From contig NC_135718.1 in NCBI RefSeq assembly GCF_964656455.1, positions 126,519,093-126,583,092 of the forward strand: a stretch of DNA of 64,000 bases, read 5' to 3'. The notes beneath the pieces were generated by a model, which saw only the letters and a program-made list of their open reading frames with translations, did no database searches and was not told the DNA's origin. Source of the DNA: Halichoerus grypus (lineage: Eukaryota > Chordata > Mammalia > Carnivora > Phocidae). Position numbers and translations under genes: made by a program. Of the stretch, positions 10,937 to 20,920 are shown piece after piece (positions within the stretch are counted from its first letter, which is position 1; every line of letters starts with the position of its first letter).

Positions 10937-11239
10937 ACAGACACAGAAATGCCAAATGGGATGAGGTGCACGTGTCAAGCAGGGAGGCAAGAAGGGGTTC
11001 ATCTGTAAAAGACAAGAAGATGGATGCCTAAGGGTTTTGTCTCCTAAACGGAGTGTCTCTCCAGTCCATTCACATCCTGAGACTATGAGTTAGTCAACTC
11101 AACCCCAATAAAATGGTTCCAGTGTCTGAGAGATAAAAACTTCAATGTAAAAAGAAGGTCATCACCCCATGACCTGTATTCTAGCAGGCCTGCTTCGTCT
11201 TCTCTTTGAAGAAAGATTTCTGATAAATGTTTCCTTTTG
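10937..11239. other. Unannotated sequence
   Basis: Nothing recognised besides short A-rich tracts. Confidence 0.4.
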
Positions 11240-11580
11240 TTTTCTTAATTTACATTAGCTATTTCAAAAGAGAAAAACAAAGAGCTATTTGTCTCTGAAG
11301 AAATGAAACACCCAGGTAAGCCAGCAACCAACAACTGCACAAACATCTGTGAGCTGCATAATCAATTCTGTGATTAGGCAGAGGAGAGCTCTGCACCCAC
11401 ATTGATTTTAAAATGCAAATCTGAATACAGCTAATCTTCACATAAATATAATAGGTATTGCATTGATTGTTTTCCCTCGTGATCATATGAAAAATTAACT
11501 AAAGTGATGGTAAAGAAGTAGCATAATATTATTTGAAGGTAGACGGTGATAAATTGCATATTATAATCTCTAAAGCAATC
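11240..11580. promoter_or_regulatory. Possible conserved non-coding element
   Basis: Repeat-free AT-rich block with a perfect POU octamer ATGCAAAT at 11413-11420, TTAATTTACATTAG near 11246, and several ATTGATT/AATCAATT elements. The style resembles developmental enhancers. No conservation data are available here. Confidence 0.3.
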
Positions 11581-11589
11581 AGTAAAATG

Positions 11590-11590
11590 A

Positions 11591-11622
<32 letters not shown>

Positions 11623-11636
11623 ACACGCACACACAG
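11590..11636 (+). repeat. (CA)n microsatellite
   Basis: CA units broken by single AAAC and ACGC interruptions. Confidence 0.97.
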
Positions 11637-11876
11637 TGAGGGATAGCTACAAGCCAATAGAGGAGATAAAATGGAATACTAAACAATAGTCAATTTAGCC
11701 AAAAGAAGGCAAGAAAGAAGGAAGAAAGGGACAAAGAACAGTTGGGACAAATCCAAAACAAAGATGGGAGACTTGAATCCAATCATATTAAAAGCTCCAA
11801 TTAAGGATAGTAGAAAATTCATGAGAAAGGTATAAGTAACAATGACACTGACCACGATTTAACATGTTTTTATTTA

Positions 11877-12066
11877 TTATTTTTTAAAAGATTTATTTAT
11901 TTATTTGAATGCAAGTGGGGGGTGGGGACAGAGGGAGAGAGAAAGAATCTCAAGTAGACTCCACGCTCAGTGCAGAGCCTGATGTAGGGCTTGATCTCAC
12001 AACCCTGAGATCATGACCTGAGCCAAAGAGGGCCAAACACAACCAACTGAGCCACCCAGGTGCCCC
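11877..12066 (-). mobile_element. SINEC, antisense, outer part of a two-SINE composite
   Basis: AAGATTTATTTATTTATTTG on the left and AACTGAGCCACCCAGGTGCC on the right. It abuts the next SINE with no unique DNA between them. One decayed TSD (ACATGTTTTTATTTA near 11862 and AATGTGTTTTTATTTA near 12213) encloses both. Confidence 0.92.
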
Positions 12067-12087
12067 TTTATTTATTTATTTTTAAGG

Positions 12088-12119
<32 letters not shown>

Positions 12120-12211
12120 GTAATCTCTATACTCAATGTGGGGCTCAAACCCACAACCCTGAGATCAAGAGTCACATGCATGCTCTTTGGACTGAGCCAG
12201 CCAGGCACCCG
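12067..12211 (-). mobile_element. Short SINEC subtype, antisense, older partner of the composite
   Basis: An expanded (TTTA)n tail remnant precedes AAGTAATCTCTATACTCAAT, GTGGGGCTCAAACCCACAAC and GAGATCAAGAGTCACATGC, the hallmarks of the short older subtype. The shared outer TSD suggests that this copy inserted first and that the neighbour later landed in its A-rich tail. Confidence 0.9.
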
Positions 12212-12227
12212 TAATGTGTTTTTATTT

Positions 12228-13214
12228 AAAATAGATCATTATTATCATATTTTAATGTGTGTTTGTCTTAGTTTCACTTGTCTTACTTGATAATTAACCC
12301 CACATAGAAGGAAAAAGTCACTGGTTAATTCTCATCTATGGCTCCATCAGCAAAGTCCCTCAGTTTTGAATAACATGGTGGGTGCACCCATGCTGAGGCT
12401 GCTGCCATCAGTAGAAATGATTGTTTATTTAACTGATGAATGCTGCCTTCATCAGGGTGCTAGGGACTTAGACAGATGTGCACTGGACATAGCAAAGAGA
12501 TACATTATGCTCGGATACTCTTTTTTGTCCCCCATACTACCTACTCCTGTGAGTCTTGGTGCCTCAAAAAAGTCAGATTAAATAAAGGAAGGTCAAAATG
12601 TTAGTTACATATACACACGCACATAAAAATTTCAATAAATTGGCCATTAGTGAGAAAGTTGATATGATGTCTGCATATCTATACCTACAGGTATTTCAAA
12701 ATCAGAGTTTTTGGATCTCATGAACACAATAACATGGCAACATTTTTATAGCAAAGCAGACTGGAATTCCTGTGATAAATAATTCTCAGTCCCACACAGG
12801 CAGGAGTCTTTAAGAATTTCTGCTTTAATAACAAGAGAGTTTAATTACAAAGCCAATGAGCTATGATCGACACTCCCGGTCTCCCCCATCCCATCTTCCA
12901 ATGCCTGGTACGACAGCTGCATACACAAGGAATTACAGTTGTATTTCCCTCTTGTTTTGAAGGGACAGGAAGGTCAAAAACCGTGCAGCTTAACGTCCTC
13001 AGATAACTTAACACTTTTCCTAGAGAGGACCTTTGGCTACAGAGGTTGTAGCGAACTAGTAATTTAACCCTGAGGTGTAAGAGATACTTTATTAATCAAT
13101 TAGTGATATGGAAATGGATTTTCCTAGGGCTGTGACATTTGACAACATGTATGCCACACTAAGCCATCAACTAGTACCTCAACTTTGAAAAGAAATGGGA
13201 TTTCAGAGTTATGG
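12228..13214. other. Unannotated AT-rich sequence
   Basis: No repeat family or coding frame was recognised. Confidence 0.4.
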
Positions 13215-13990
13215 TTTTAGTACCAAGGCACCCTTCCCCTCTCACACCTCCTTGGCTAGCTCTCTGATCCAAACCACTGCTGTCTCTTACCTAGATTCTT
13301 ACAAGAATCTCCTCACAGATTACACGGCTTCCAGCCCTTCCCCTCACAGAGAATTCTTAGTCCAGGTCCAGAGTGAGCCTTTATAAATGTCAAGTCAGAC
13401 CGTGACACTGCTGGGCTTCGCCCTTCACTCGGCCTTTAAGTGGCCTATGAGGTCCCACAGGGTGTGATATTCCCCTCCCCACAACTGCTCTGACCTCATA
13501 CCCTACTTTTCCATCCATCACCTGCTCGTTCTGAATACTCCAGCTGCACCAGCATCTTCGTCAGTCTTTGGATGCACTGGACACATCCCTACCTCAGGGC
13601 CTTTGCAGAGGCTCTTCCTCAGATACCCATGTGACTCATGCTCTCATCACTTCAGGTTTTTATTTAAATGTCTCCCACTCAGAGGCCTACCCTAACCACC
13701 TTTCTTTTATTGCAAACCAGCCTTCTGCCCAAGAACCCCTGATCCTTCTTACCCTGATCTTTTTTTTCCCACACGGCAACAATCATCTACTGATGGCCAA
13801 GAATGTTAATATCTACCCTATTATATAACTTTACATAAAAGTGTAATTTATTTACATACTTACTTTGTTTTCTTTGTTCTCTAACTAGATTGTAAGACCC
13901 ACAAGAACAAAGATTTTCATGTCTTTTGTTTCCAATGTCTAAAACATGGTCATATTCAACAAATAGGCATTGAACTTCTGAATGAACAAA
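13215..13990 (+). mobile_element. LINE-2 3' region, sense, long copy
   Basis: It follows the L2 3' consensus closely: CAGACCGTGACACTGCTGGG, GGCCTATGAGGTCCCACAGG, ACCTCAGGGCCTTTGCAGAGG, TTATTTAAATGTCTCCCACTC and AGATTGTAAGACCCACAAG, ending with CAACAAATAGGCATTGAA. It is non-coding, and is one of the longest L2 relics in the window. Confidence 0.88.
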
Positions 13991-14094
13991 TGAGAAGATA
14001 CATTTTCATCAAGGACATGAAGAGCCCTAAGTGCCATGATGAGTCAAGACTTGATCCTGAGGGCAAGGCCAAATGATGAAAAAGATGGGTTAAA

Positions 14095-15370
14095 GGAACC
14101 TCCAATAGGTGAAAAGATTCCTGACATTGGATTTGGCAATGATTCCTTGGATTAAAAAAGACAACAAAGGGAAAAAATAGATAGATTAGACTACATCAGA
14201 ATTTAAAACTTTTGTGCATCAAAGGACACTATCAATAGAGTGAAAAGGCAACACACAGAGTAGAAGTAAATGTTTGCAAATCATATCCCTGATAATGGAT
14301 TGAGATCCAGAATACACAAAGAGCGCCTACAACTCAACAACAACAAAAAAACAAACAATCTGATTTAAAAATGGGCAAAGGACTTGAATAGACATTTCTC
14401 CAAGGAAGATATATAAGTGGTCAATAAGCACAGGAAAAGATACTCAACATCATTGATCATTTGGGAAATGTAAATCCAAACCAAAATAAGATACTACCTC
14501 ACACCCATTAGGATGGCTATTATTTCAAAAAACAAACAAATAAACAAAAAATCAGAAAACAGCAAGTGTTGGGATACCTGGCTGGCTCAATCAGTAGAAC
14601 ATGTGACTCTTGATCTCAGGGCCATGAGTTTGAGCTCTACGTTGAATGTGGACCCTACTCAATTTAAAAAAAGAAAACGGCAAGTGTTGGCAAGGATGTT
14701 GACAGACTGGAACACTTCTACACTGCTGATGGGAATGTAAAAAAGTGCAGCCACTGTGGAAAACAGTCTGGTTTTTTCCTCAAAAAGTGAAGCATAGAAT
14801 TGCCACGTGATCCAACAATTCTACTTCCAGGTATATACCTAAAAGAATTGAAAGCAGGGATTTGAACAGATATTTGTACACCCATGCTCATAACAACATT
14901 ATTCATAATAGCCAAAGGGTAGGAACAACCCAAATACCCATCAACAGATATGTGGATAAACAAAATGAGGCATATATGTACAATGGAATATTATTCAACC
15001 CTAAAAAGGAATGACATTCTGACACATGCCACATGGATGAACTTTGAAGACATTATGCTAAGTGAACTAAGGCAGTCACAAAAGGACAAATACTGTATGA
15101 TTCCATTTATATGAAGTGCCTACAGTAGTTAAATTCATAGAGACAGAAAGTAGAATGGTGGTTGTCAGGGGCTGGGGGGAGGGGAAAATGGGGAATTCGT
15201 GTTTAATGGGTATACAGTTTCAGTTTAGGTAGATGATAAAAGTTCTGGATATGGATGATGGTGATAGGTGCATAACAATATCAATGCACTTAATGCCTTT
15301 GTAGACTTAAAAATGGCTTAAATGGTAAATTTTATGTTATGTATATTTTACTACAACAAAATACAACAAT
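14095..15370 (+). mobile_element. Ancient L1 (L1M-type) 3' end, sense
   Basis: The ORF2 C-terminal region and 3' UTR of an old L1 are recognisable: AAAAATGGGCAAAGGACTTG, TAGACATTTCTCCAAGGAAG, CTCACACCCATTAGGATGGC, CACTGTGGAAAACAGTCTGG, AATGGAATATTATTCAACCC, and TACTGTATGATTCCATTTAT. Many stops and indels are present, so no protein is made. A short SINE interrupts it at 14573-14672. Confidence 0.93.
14573..14672 (+). mobile_element. Short SINEC subtype inside the L1, with TSD
   Basis: ATACCTGGCTGGCTCAATC head, about 100 bp long and lacking the CT-rich body. The TSD GAAAACAGCAAGTGTTGG at 14555-14572 recurs with one change at 14673-14690. Confidence 0.95.
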
Positions 15371-15382
15371 TAATTTTTTATT

Positions 15383-15586
15383 CTTTTTATTTTTTCTTTT
15401 ATATTTTTAAAAGATTTTATTTATTTATTTGAGAGAGCAAGAGAGAGCGAGCAAGTGAAAGGCAGAGGGAGAAGCTGAGTGGGGAGCCCGAAGCAGGACT
15501 CAATCCCGGGACTCGATCCCAGGACTCTGGGACCATGACCTGAGGTGAAGGCAGACACCCAACCCACTGAGTCACCCAGGTGCCCC
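15383..15586 (-). mobile_element. SINEC, antisense
   Basis: AAGATTTTATTTATTTATTTG tail side at left, CACTGAGTCACCCAGGTGCC head at right. It contains a local duplication (CAATCCCGGGACTCGATCCC). Flank CAATTAATTTT occurs on both sides, near 15367 and 15586. A sense SINE lies 31 bp downstream, making a head-to-head inverted pair. Confidence 0.93.
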
Positions 15587-15617
15587 AATTAATTTTGTTT
15601 TAAAAAAAGAACTCCAA

Positions 15618-15812
15618 AGGGCGCCTGGGTGGCCCAGCCATTAAGTGTCTGCCTTCAGCTCAGGTCATGATCCCAGGGTTCTGGGATCGAGCCCTGCATT
15701 GGGCTCCTTGCTCAGCAGGAAGACTGTTTCTCCCTCTCCCACTCCCCCTGCTTGTGTTCCCTCTCTCGCTGTCTCTCTCTCTGTCAAAAAATAAATAAAA
15801 TCTTAAAAAAAA
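15618..15812 (+). mobile_element. SINEC with exact TSD
   Basis: GGGCGCCTGGGTGGCCCAGC head through to an A-rich tail. TSD AAAAAAAGAACTCCAA at 15602-15617 and 15813-15828. Confidence 0.97.
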
Positions 15813-15832
15813 AAAAAAAGAACTCCAAGATG

Positions 15833-16298
15833 GTTACCTGTGGGCCCCTACCCCATCCTCATATTGTACCAGGTTAGTCTTGTGTGACCAGTAGAATATG
15901 GCAGAAGTGATGGTCCTTCATTTCTGAGATTAGGTTATAAAAAGCTGTAGCTTCCACCTTGTTACTCATCATAGGGAAAGTCAGCTACCATTTTAGAAGT
16001 CATCTGATGGAAAGGCCACAAGGTGAGGAACTAAAGCCTCTTGCTGTTCGCCATGTGAGTAAGCTTGGAAATGGATTCGTTGGGCCCAGTAAGCCTTCAG
16101 GGAATTGCTCCAGCCAACTGCTTGACTGGAGTCTCCTGACGCCTTGGGCCAGACCCACTCAGCTAACATCATCCCACTCAGCTAAGCCACTGCCAGATGC
16201 CTGACCCTCTGAAACTATGTGAGGTTATAAATATCTACCATCTTCAGTTGCTAAATTTGGGGGCAATTTGTTACACAGCAATAGGTAACTAATGAAAG
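15833..16298 (+). mobile_element. MLT1-type MaLR LTR, sense, diverged
   Basis: Contains GTGTGACCAGTAGAATATGG, TGAGATTAGGTTATAAAA, CCAGATGCCTGACCCTCTGA, and ends GGGGCAATTTGTTACACAGC plus AATAGGTAACTAATGA. These are features of the older MLT1 subfamilies. The subfamily was not assigned. Confidence 0.7.
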
Positions 16299-16744
16299 GG
16301 ATCAGAGGAGGCAGGACAGCCAATTTAGAGGCTACTGCCATATTATAGTCATAAAGGGGAAAGGATCTGGACTAGGGCAGAGACAATGGAGTGAAGAGGA
16401 TAAAACTCCTTCAACAGGACTCCAGGAGGCAGGTAACAACAGGACTTGTTACCTGATTGGGTGCAGACAGGGATGGGGAGTGGGCACCCAGCAGGATGCC
16501 CAGATTTCTGACGCAGTTGCCTGTTTGCTTGGAGAGACCGTGAATCCTCAGGATGTAGACTGAGACTGACCCCCGCTGATTCACCAGCTCCACCACCCAC
16601 CAAGCTCTAAGCTGTCCTCCCCACAGCACCGTGCCTGACATGGGCAGAGTTTCTCATTCTCTCCTCTCTGCCCCAGTGCATACTTACCGACTTCCAGTGT
16701 TTTCCAATTACTGGTTTTTTACTTCTATCACCTCTATTTTATTT
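16299..16744. other. Unannotated sequence
   Basis: Nothing recognised. Minus-strand frames at 16349-16641 have no domain. Confidence 0.4.
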
Positions 16745-16850
16745 TTACCCTTAAGGAAGAAATCTGTCTTTTCCATTTTATATCCCTTGGCCCTAGCACA
16801 CAGTAAGTGCTCAATACATGTTCGATGGGAAAATGAGGGAACAAAACAAC
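16745..16850 (+). mobile_element. LINE-2 3' terminus, sense
   Basis: TTTTATATCCCTTGGCCCTAG followed by CACACAGTAAGTGCTCAATAC and ATGTTCGATGGGA, the L2 3' end. Confidence 0.7.
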
Positions 16851-17284
16851 AGCTCCACTCCACCCACTGACACACTGATTGGGCCACACGGCCCAAAGAC
16901 AATTTCCTTATGCCAGCATTTTATACTCCTCCGTCCAGAACGCCCTTCCCAAGGTAACTAAGCATTCCTTCCTACATTCCTGACGTGGATTCTCCCAAGA
17001 TTCCAGCAGCCCAGAAAGATCTGCTCTAGCAATGGACCAAGGCAGGCTTTTGGACAGACAAACACAAGTAACAATTCTGAAGAAAGGTCTGCCGGTGAGA
17101 AAGAGAGTGCATCTGACCATCAGAAACCTCCATTCCAAACAAAAAGTGGGTTTTTTTTTTCCTGTCCCCCCTTTTAGGGGTTTAAAATGATAAGCCCCAT
17201 TGCCTAAAAGTTCAAGTCCCGTGAGTTGTAAGGTTTATAATTCATTACCCCTTGTATTAGGTCTACTTCTCTTGAACAATAATT
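16851..17284. other. Unannotated sequence
   Basis: Nothing recognised. Confidence 0.4.
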
Positions 17285-17356
17285 CTTTCACTCAACAATA
17301 TGTATTGAGTGCCTACTATGTGCTAGAGACATAAGAGCTGAAGGCAACCTAAGAAT
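17285..17356 (-). mobile_element. L2 fragment, antisense
   Basis: CACTCAACAATATGTATTGAG followed by TGCCTACTATGTGCTAGAGAC is a standard antisense L2 motif. Confidence 0.65.
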
Positions 17357-17576
17357 CTGCTCTGTTTCCTTCTTCGGAAGTTTCAAAGAATATACTGAGA
17401 TAGGACTATGTCACAAGGTCATTTCAAGCAGCAAGAGGAGCATACAAAATGTTCAGTTTGTAATATAATCCCAGTTTTGCCCATACGTATGTGTGTGTCC
17501 GTATGAGTCTGCATATGTGTAGATATATGCATTTAATTGCATATGCACAATTAAACTTTTAATTAACACATACATG

Positions 17577-17946
17577 TTATGGACTGAATGTTCATGCTCC
17601 CCAAAATCCATATGTCGAAGCCCAAAATCCCCATGGTGATGGGATAAGGCCACAAGGTGAGGTGGTATTTGGAGTGAGGCCTTTGGGAGGTTGAAGTCAT
17701 GAGGGTGGGGCACTCATGATGGAATTAATGGCCTTATCAAAAGAGGCCAGAATCCCACTTCTCTTCCTCACGTTGAGGACCCAGCAAGAAGGCCGCCATC
17801 TGCAAACCAGGAAGAGTCTCACCAGACACTGAATCTGCCCACCCCTTGATCTGGGACTTCTCACCTCCAGAGCTGTAGGAATACATGTTTGCTGTTTACC
17901 AGTCCACGGTATTTTGTTATAGCCCCGAGCTGACCGAGATAATAGA
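17577..17946 (+). mobile_element. MLT1-type ERVL-MaLR LTR, sense
   Basis: TGTTATGGACTGAATGTTCA, CCATATGTCGAAGCCC, GAGGCCTTTGGGAGG, GTCATGAGGGTGGGGCACTC, GGCCGCCATCTGCAAACC, and ACGGTATTTTGTTATAGCC occur in the LTR's order. Solitary and non-coding. Confidence 0.88.
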
Positions 17947-18631
17947 CAACAATAGACATCTGAGAACATAAATATTTTCTCTACAGTGGCTCTGAATAGC
18001 AGCCTTTTCTCCTGAAAAATGACTGTACCTCTCCTTTCTATACTAGAATGCTTCTCACATAATAAATTGTTCAACATTCAGATTTAAATAAACTCTTAAT
18101 TAGGTTGAGACTCTCCTGCTAAGTGCATCTTCCACGTCTTCATAAGCTTGCAGGACTGGGATTCCTAAAGCCAGACCAGCTCTCCCTCAGAAAGACATAA
18201 GTGAAGAGCAATCTACCCTACTGATCCTTCCAAACCTGCATCTGGAATTTGGGTCCTCAGACATTCCAAGTTTCTTTTTGACTCCAGCACCTCTTACCCC
18301 CAAAGCTAGCAGAAGGTATGAGGAGTCACTTGGTTTGCCGGATCCTGTCATTACCACCTTTGTATCTTTGCTCAGAGTCTCAGAAGCTCATACAACAGCT
18401 ACCTTAGTCCGCACAGCCTAGACATGAAATCCCCCCTCCTTTGTCCAGTCCTCCTCTCTAGGCTCACACCGGGATCCCTCACCCCCCAGTGCTGCTGACA
18501 CCCCCTTATTACTCTGTGCACCATGGGACTCTGGGCCACTCACCTGCGATAGAACTTCGGAGAAGAACGCCATAGAGTTCCTCACATCTCTGATGCTGCC
18601 ATACGCTTACACAGTCTGGTTCCCTCACTCC
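17947..18631. other. Unannotated sequence
   Basis: Pyrimidine-rich from about 18220 to 18640. No family was recognised. Confidence 0.4.
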
Positions 18632-18645
18632 CTCCCTGCCTTCTT

Positions 18646-18694
18646 TTATTATTATTATTATTATTTTACCAGCAAAATGAATTTATTCGGGAAG
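18646..18694 (-). mobile_element. Candidate micro-retrocopy: 3' tip of an mRNA
   Basis: This 49-bp insert is bounded by the exact direct repeat CTCCCTGCCTTCTT (18632-18645 and 18695-18708). Read on the minus strand it is CTTCCCGAATAAATTCATTT, then TGCTGGTAA, then an A-rich (AAT)n tail. That is an AATAAA polyadenylation signal a normal distance before a poly-A-like tail. The arrangement fits an L1-mediated, extremely 5'-truncated retroposition of a cellular transcript. The source gene was not identified. Confidence 0.6.
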
Positions 18695-18791
18695 CTCCCT
18701 GCCTTCTTAAACCACTTCTTCCACTCAGTTTAGGGATTCTTCACAGTACTAGCCAAAAGTTTCTCCTGATGCTTTGTAACCTTTTTAAATT

Positions 18792-18998
18792 TGTTTATTT
18801 TTATTTATTCTTATTTTTTTAAAGATTTTATTTATTAGACAGAGAGAGACAGCACAAGCATGGGGAGTGGCAGGCAGAGGGAGAAGCAGGCTCCCCATTG
18901 AGCAGAGAGCCTGACGCGGGGCTCAATCCCAGGACCCTGGGATCATGACCTGAGCCGAAGGCAGATGCTTAACCAAACTGAGCCACCCAGGCGCCCCT
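18792..18998 (-). mobile_element. SINEC, antisense, outer part of a two-SINE composite
   Basis: TTAAAGATTTTATTTATTAG at left and ACTGAGCCACCCAGGCGCCC at right. It abuts the next SINE. The pair is enclosed by TGTAACCTTTTTAAA (near 18776) and TGTGACCTTTTAAA (near 19121). Confidence 0.93.
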
Positions 18999-19120
18999 AT
19001 TTATTTATTTTTAGATGCCCCCTTTATTTAAAGTAAACTCTACCCCCAATGTGGGGCTCGAACTCACAACCCCAAGATCAAGAGTCACATGCTATACCAA
19101 CTGAGCCAGCCATGTGCCCT
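18999..19120 (-). mobile_element. Short SINEC subtype, antisense, older partner
   Basis: CCAATGTGGGGCTCGAACTC, ATCAAGAGTCACATGCTA and ACTGAGCCAGCCATGTGCCC mark the short older subtype. Its tail side is occupied by the neighbouring SINE. Confidence 0.92.
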
Positions 19121-19583
19121 TGTGACCTTTTAAAGCAGAACGCCTGGCCTACATTTGTAGGTCTCAGGCTGAGGCCATTAGGTCAGGAAGACAAACAGAA
19201 CACTACCTGTGGCCTGTAGGATGCTGACGGCCTTTCTCAGAGCCCAGGCCCCTTTAGTATTTGGATGAACTTAAATCCTTCGTGGATCTCACTGGAAACT
19301 GTGGGGCTGCCCGGCTACCTGGCCTTTGTGAGTTCTGTGGTTAAGAAGGTCTAGGGGTCTCTCTGTCCCCCCCTCCCCCCCCGGGTAGCCAGGCTAATAT
19401 ACTGCAGAGTCCCTATGAGCACTGGGGCTTCCTAGCTGGCCTCTCTACATCTGGCTTCTCAGGACCACCAACCCCAACATTCCCGCAGTTCTCACCATTG
19501 CAGCCGTCCTGACCCCATCCGGGGTTCTTGGTGAGCCTCTCCTCTCTGGCAACATTTTATTGATACCAAATAGAGTTATTGCC
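19121..19583. other. Unannotated sequence
   Basis: GC-moderate, with C-rich runs near 19365-19382. No family was recognised. Confidence 0.4.
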
Positions 19584-19600
19584 CAATTTGATTATTTTTA

Positions 19601-19707
19601 TTTAAGTTTATTTATTTAGGTAATCTTTATACCCAACATGGGGCTTGAACTCACCACCCCAAGATTAGGAGTCACATGCTCTCCTGACTGAGCCAGCCAG
19701 GCGCCCC
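19601..19707 (-). mobile_element. Short SINEC subtype, antisense, with TSD
   Basis: TTTATTTAGGTAATCTTTA at left, ACTGAGCCAGCCAGGCGCCC at right. TSD CAATTTGATTATTTTTA at 19584-19600, repeated with one change at 19708-19724. This is the same subtype as in the composites but without a second SINE in the tail. Confidence 0.95.
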
Positions 19708-19734
19708 CAATTTGATCATTTTTAAAAAGGAAAA

Positions 19735-20640
19735 AGGAAAAGATTTCTAGTTCCTAAACATGTTCCCTTTTGTGCATTACACACACCGGGCAGCACGCCC
19801 TCACCCCAGCCCCGCAACATTAGTAAGAGCAAAAGCAATGGCTGGGCCATCGGCTGTTACTGGAATTTAGGGCTGAGACAAATTATTGTTATTACCAGGT
19901 TATAAACCCTAAAAAAAAAATACCATAATGGAAATGCTAACAGCTCATTAACTATAATGAGTGCCATTGCACAGGACGCGTTCCGGCAGAGGGATGGCAA
20001 CTGTGTTAACTGGTCTTTCAGCAGCCGGAAGAGCTCAGGCCCAGGGTGCTCGACACCAGGCAGGAAGGCCCCTCACGTCGGGGACCGACCACTCTGCTGG
20101 TGGGCGCGACTCCTCCCGGTTCCCGGATCAAGCCGGGCAAAACGCAGTTTATTTACACGACCTGACTCCCTGACTCGTACCTTGAGAGAAGGCAAGGCAT
20201 CTGCGGGACGGCTGACAAAGAAGGGAAGTCAACCACCGGCATCGGCAGACCGGAGAGCATTAGGCTCGGACATCGGACGCAGGCAGGGCCCGTTATCGCA
20301 AACAAGCTGTTTGCTTGCAGTTGAGTCTATTTCTGGAAACTGTTTACCTAAATGAAATTACTTATCCACTGGGGCATGGTTCAAAGCTCAAAAGATAAGT
20401 GCAGGCGGCTGCTAAAAAGATGCAAGCCTGGGAAAACAAGGGAGAAAGAACAAAGTTAGATTAATCCTGGGAAAAAAGACTCAATGCCATAAAAATTACA
20501 TGGCATTCTTTGAGACCATCAATTAATTTGAATTCCAAAAGTTCAAAGCCACTATTTAAGGGAACTAATTAATAGCTAATATTCTCCCCAGAGTGATCTA
20601 GAAGGTTTGGAGAGCCAGTGCACGGAGGGGCTGACCGTTC
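19735..20640. promoter_or_regulatory. Candidate regulatory block, repeat-free and CpG-enriched
   Basis: No transposon was recognised for about 900 bp. From 19976 to 20300 CpGs are far more frequent than in the surroundings. Visible motifs include ETS CCGGAAG (20025-20031), a forkhead inverted repeat GCAAACA-AGC-TGTTTGC (20298-20314), a forkhead TGTTTAC (20341-20347), a bicoid-type TAATCC (20462-20467), TTCAAAG-type TCF-like sites and several ATTA homeodomain cores in 20520-20575. This looks like an enhancer or conserved element. The 132-codon frame at 19957-20355 has no recognisable domain. Confidence 0.4.
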
Positions 20641-20696
20641 TGTCTCTCATTGGTCGATACGGGTAACACCGGACTGAGTCCCTGGAGCACAAGTCT

Positions 20697-20706
20697 GGGA
20701 ATTCCC
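20697..20706. promoter_or_regulatory. Palindromic kappaB-like site
   Basis: GGGAATTCCC is a perfect palindrome matching the NF-kappaB consensus GGGRNWYYCC. A single 10-bp motif proves little by itself. Confidence 0.3.
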
Positions 20707-20920
20707 ATGCCTGGAATATTAATGACACTTAGTAGGTCTTACTCAGACCCCTCCTGAACTTCAGCCACTATTTTTCTGGGCCTTTGGCTCCCTGAGGTCA
20801 CCTTTGAATTAAGCTCTGTGGAGAAGTGGACCCTAAGGTCCAAGATTAGAACCTAATCTTGTAGATTCTATTACAATTGTTCTTCTCATCAGCTACGCTG
20901 GGGGAAAGTTCTTATTTGAC

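Noticed and set aside
14095..15370. Possible L1 ORF2 coding capacity
   Set aside because: Numerous stops, indels and an internal SINE. Only a short C-terminal remnant remains.
19957..20355. 132-codon frame in the CpG-enriched block
   Set aside because: Two overlapping frames stay open for the same compositional reason, with no domain. The block reads better as regulatory DNA.
20697..20706. GGGAATTCCC as a functional NF-kappaB site
   Set aside because: Listed only as a low-confidence motif. A single 10-bp palindrome is expected by chance at this scale and has no partner sites visible.
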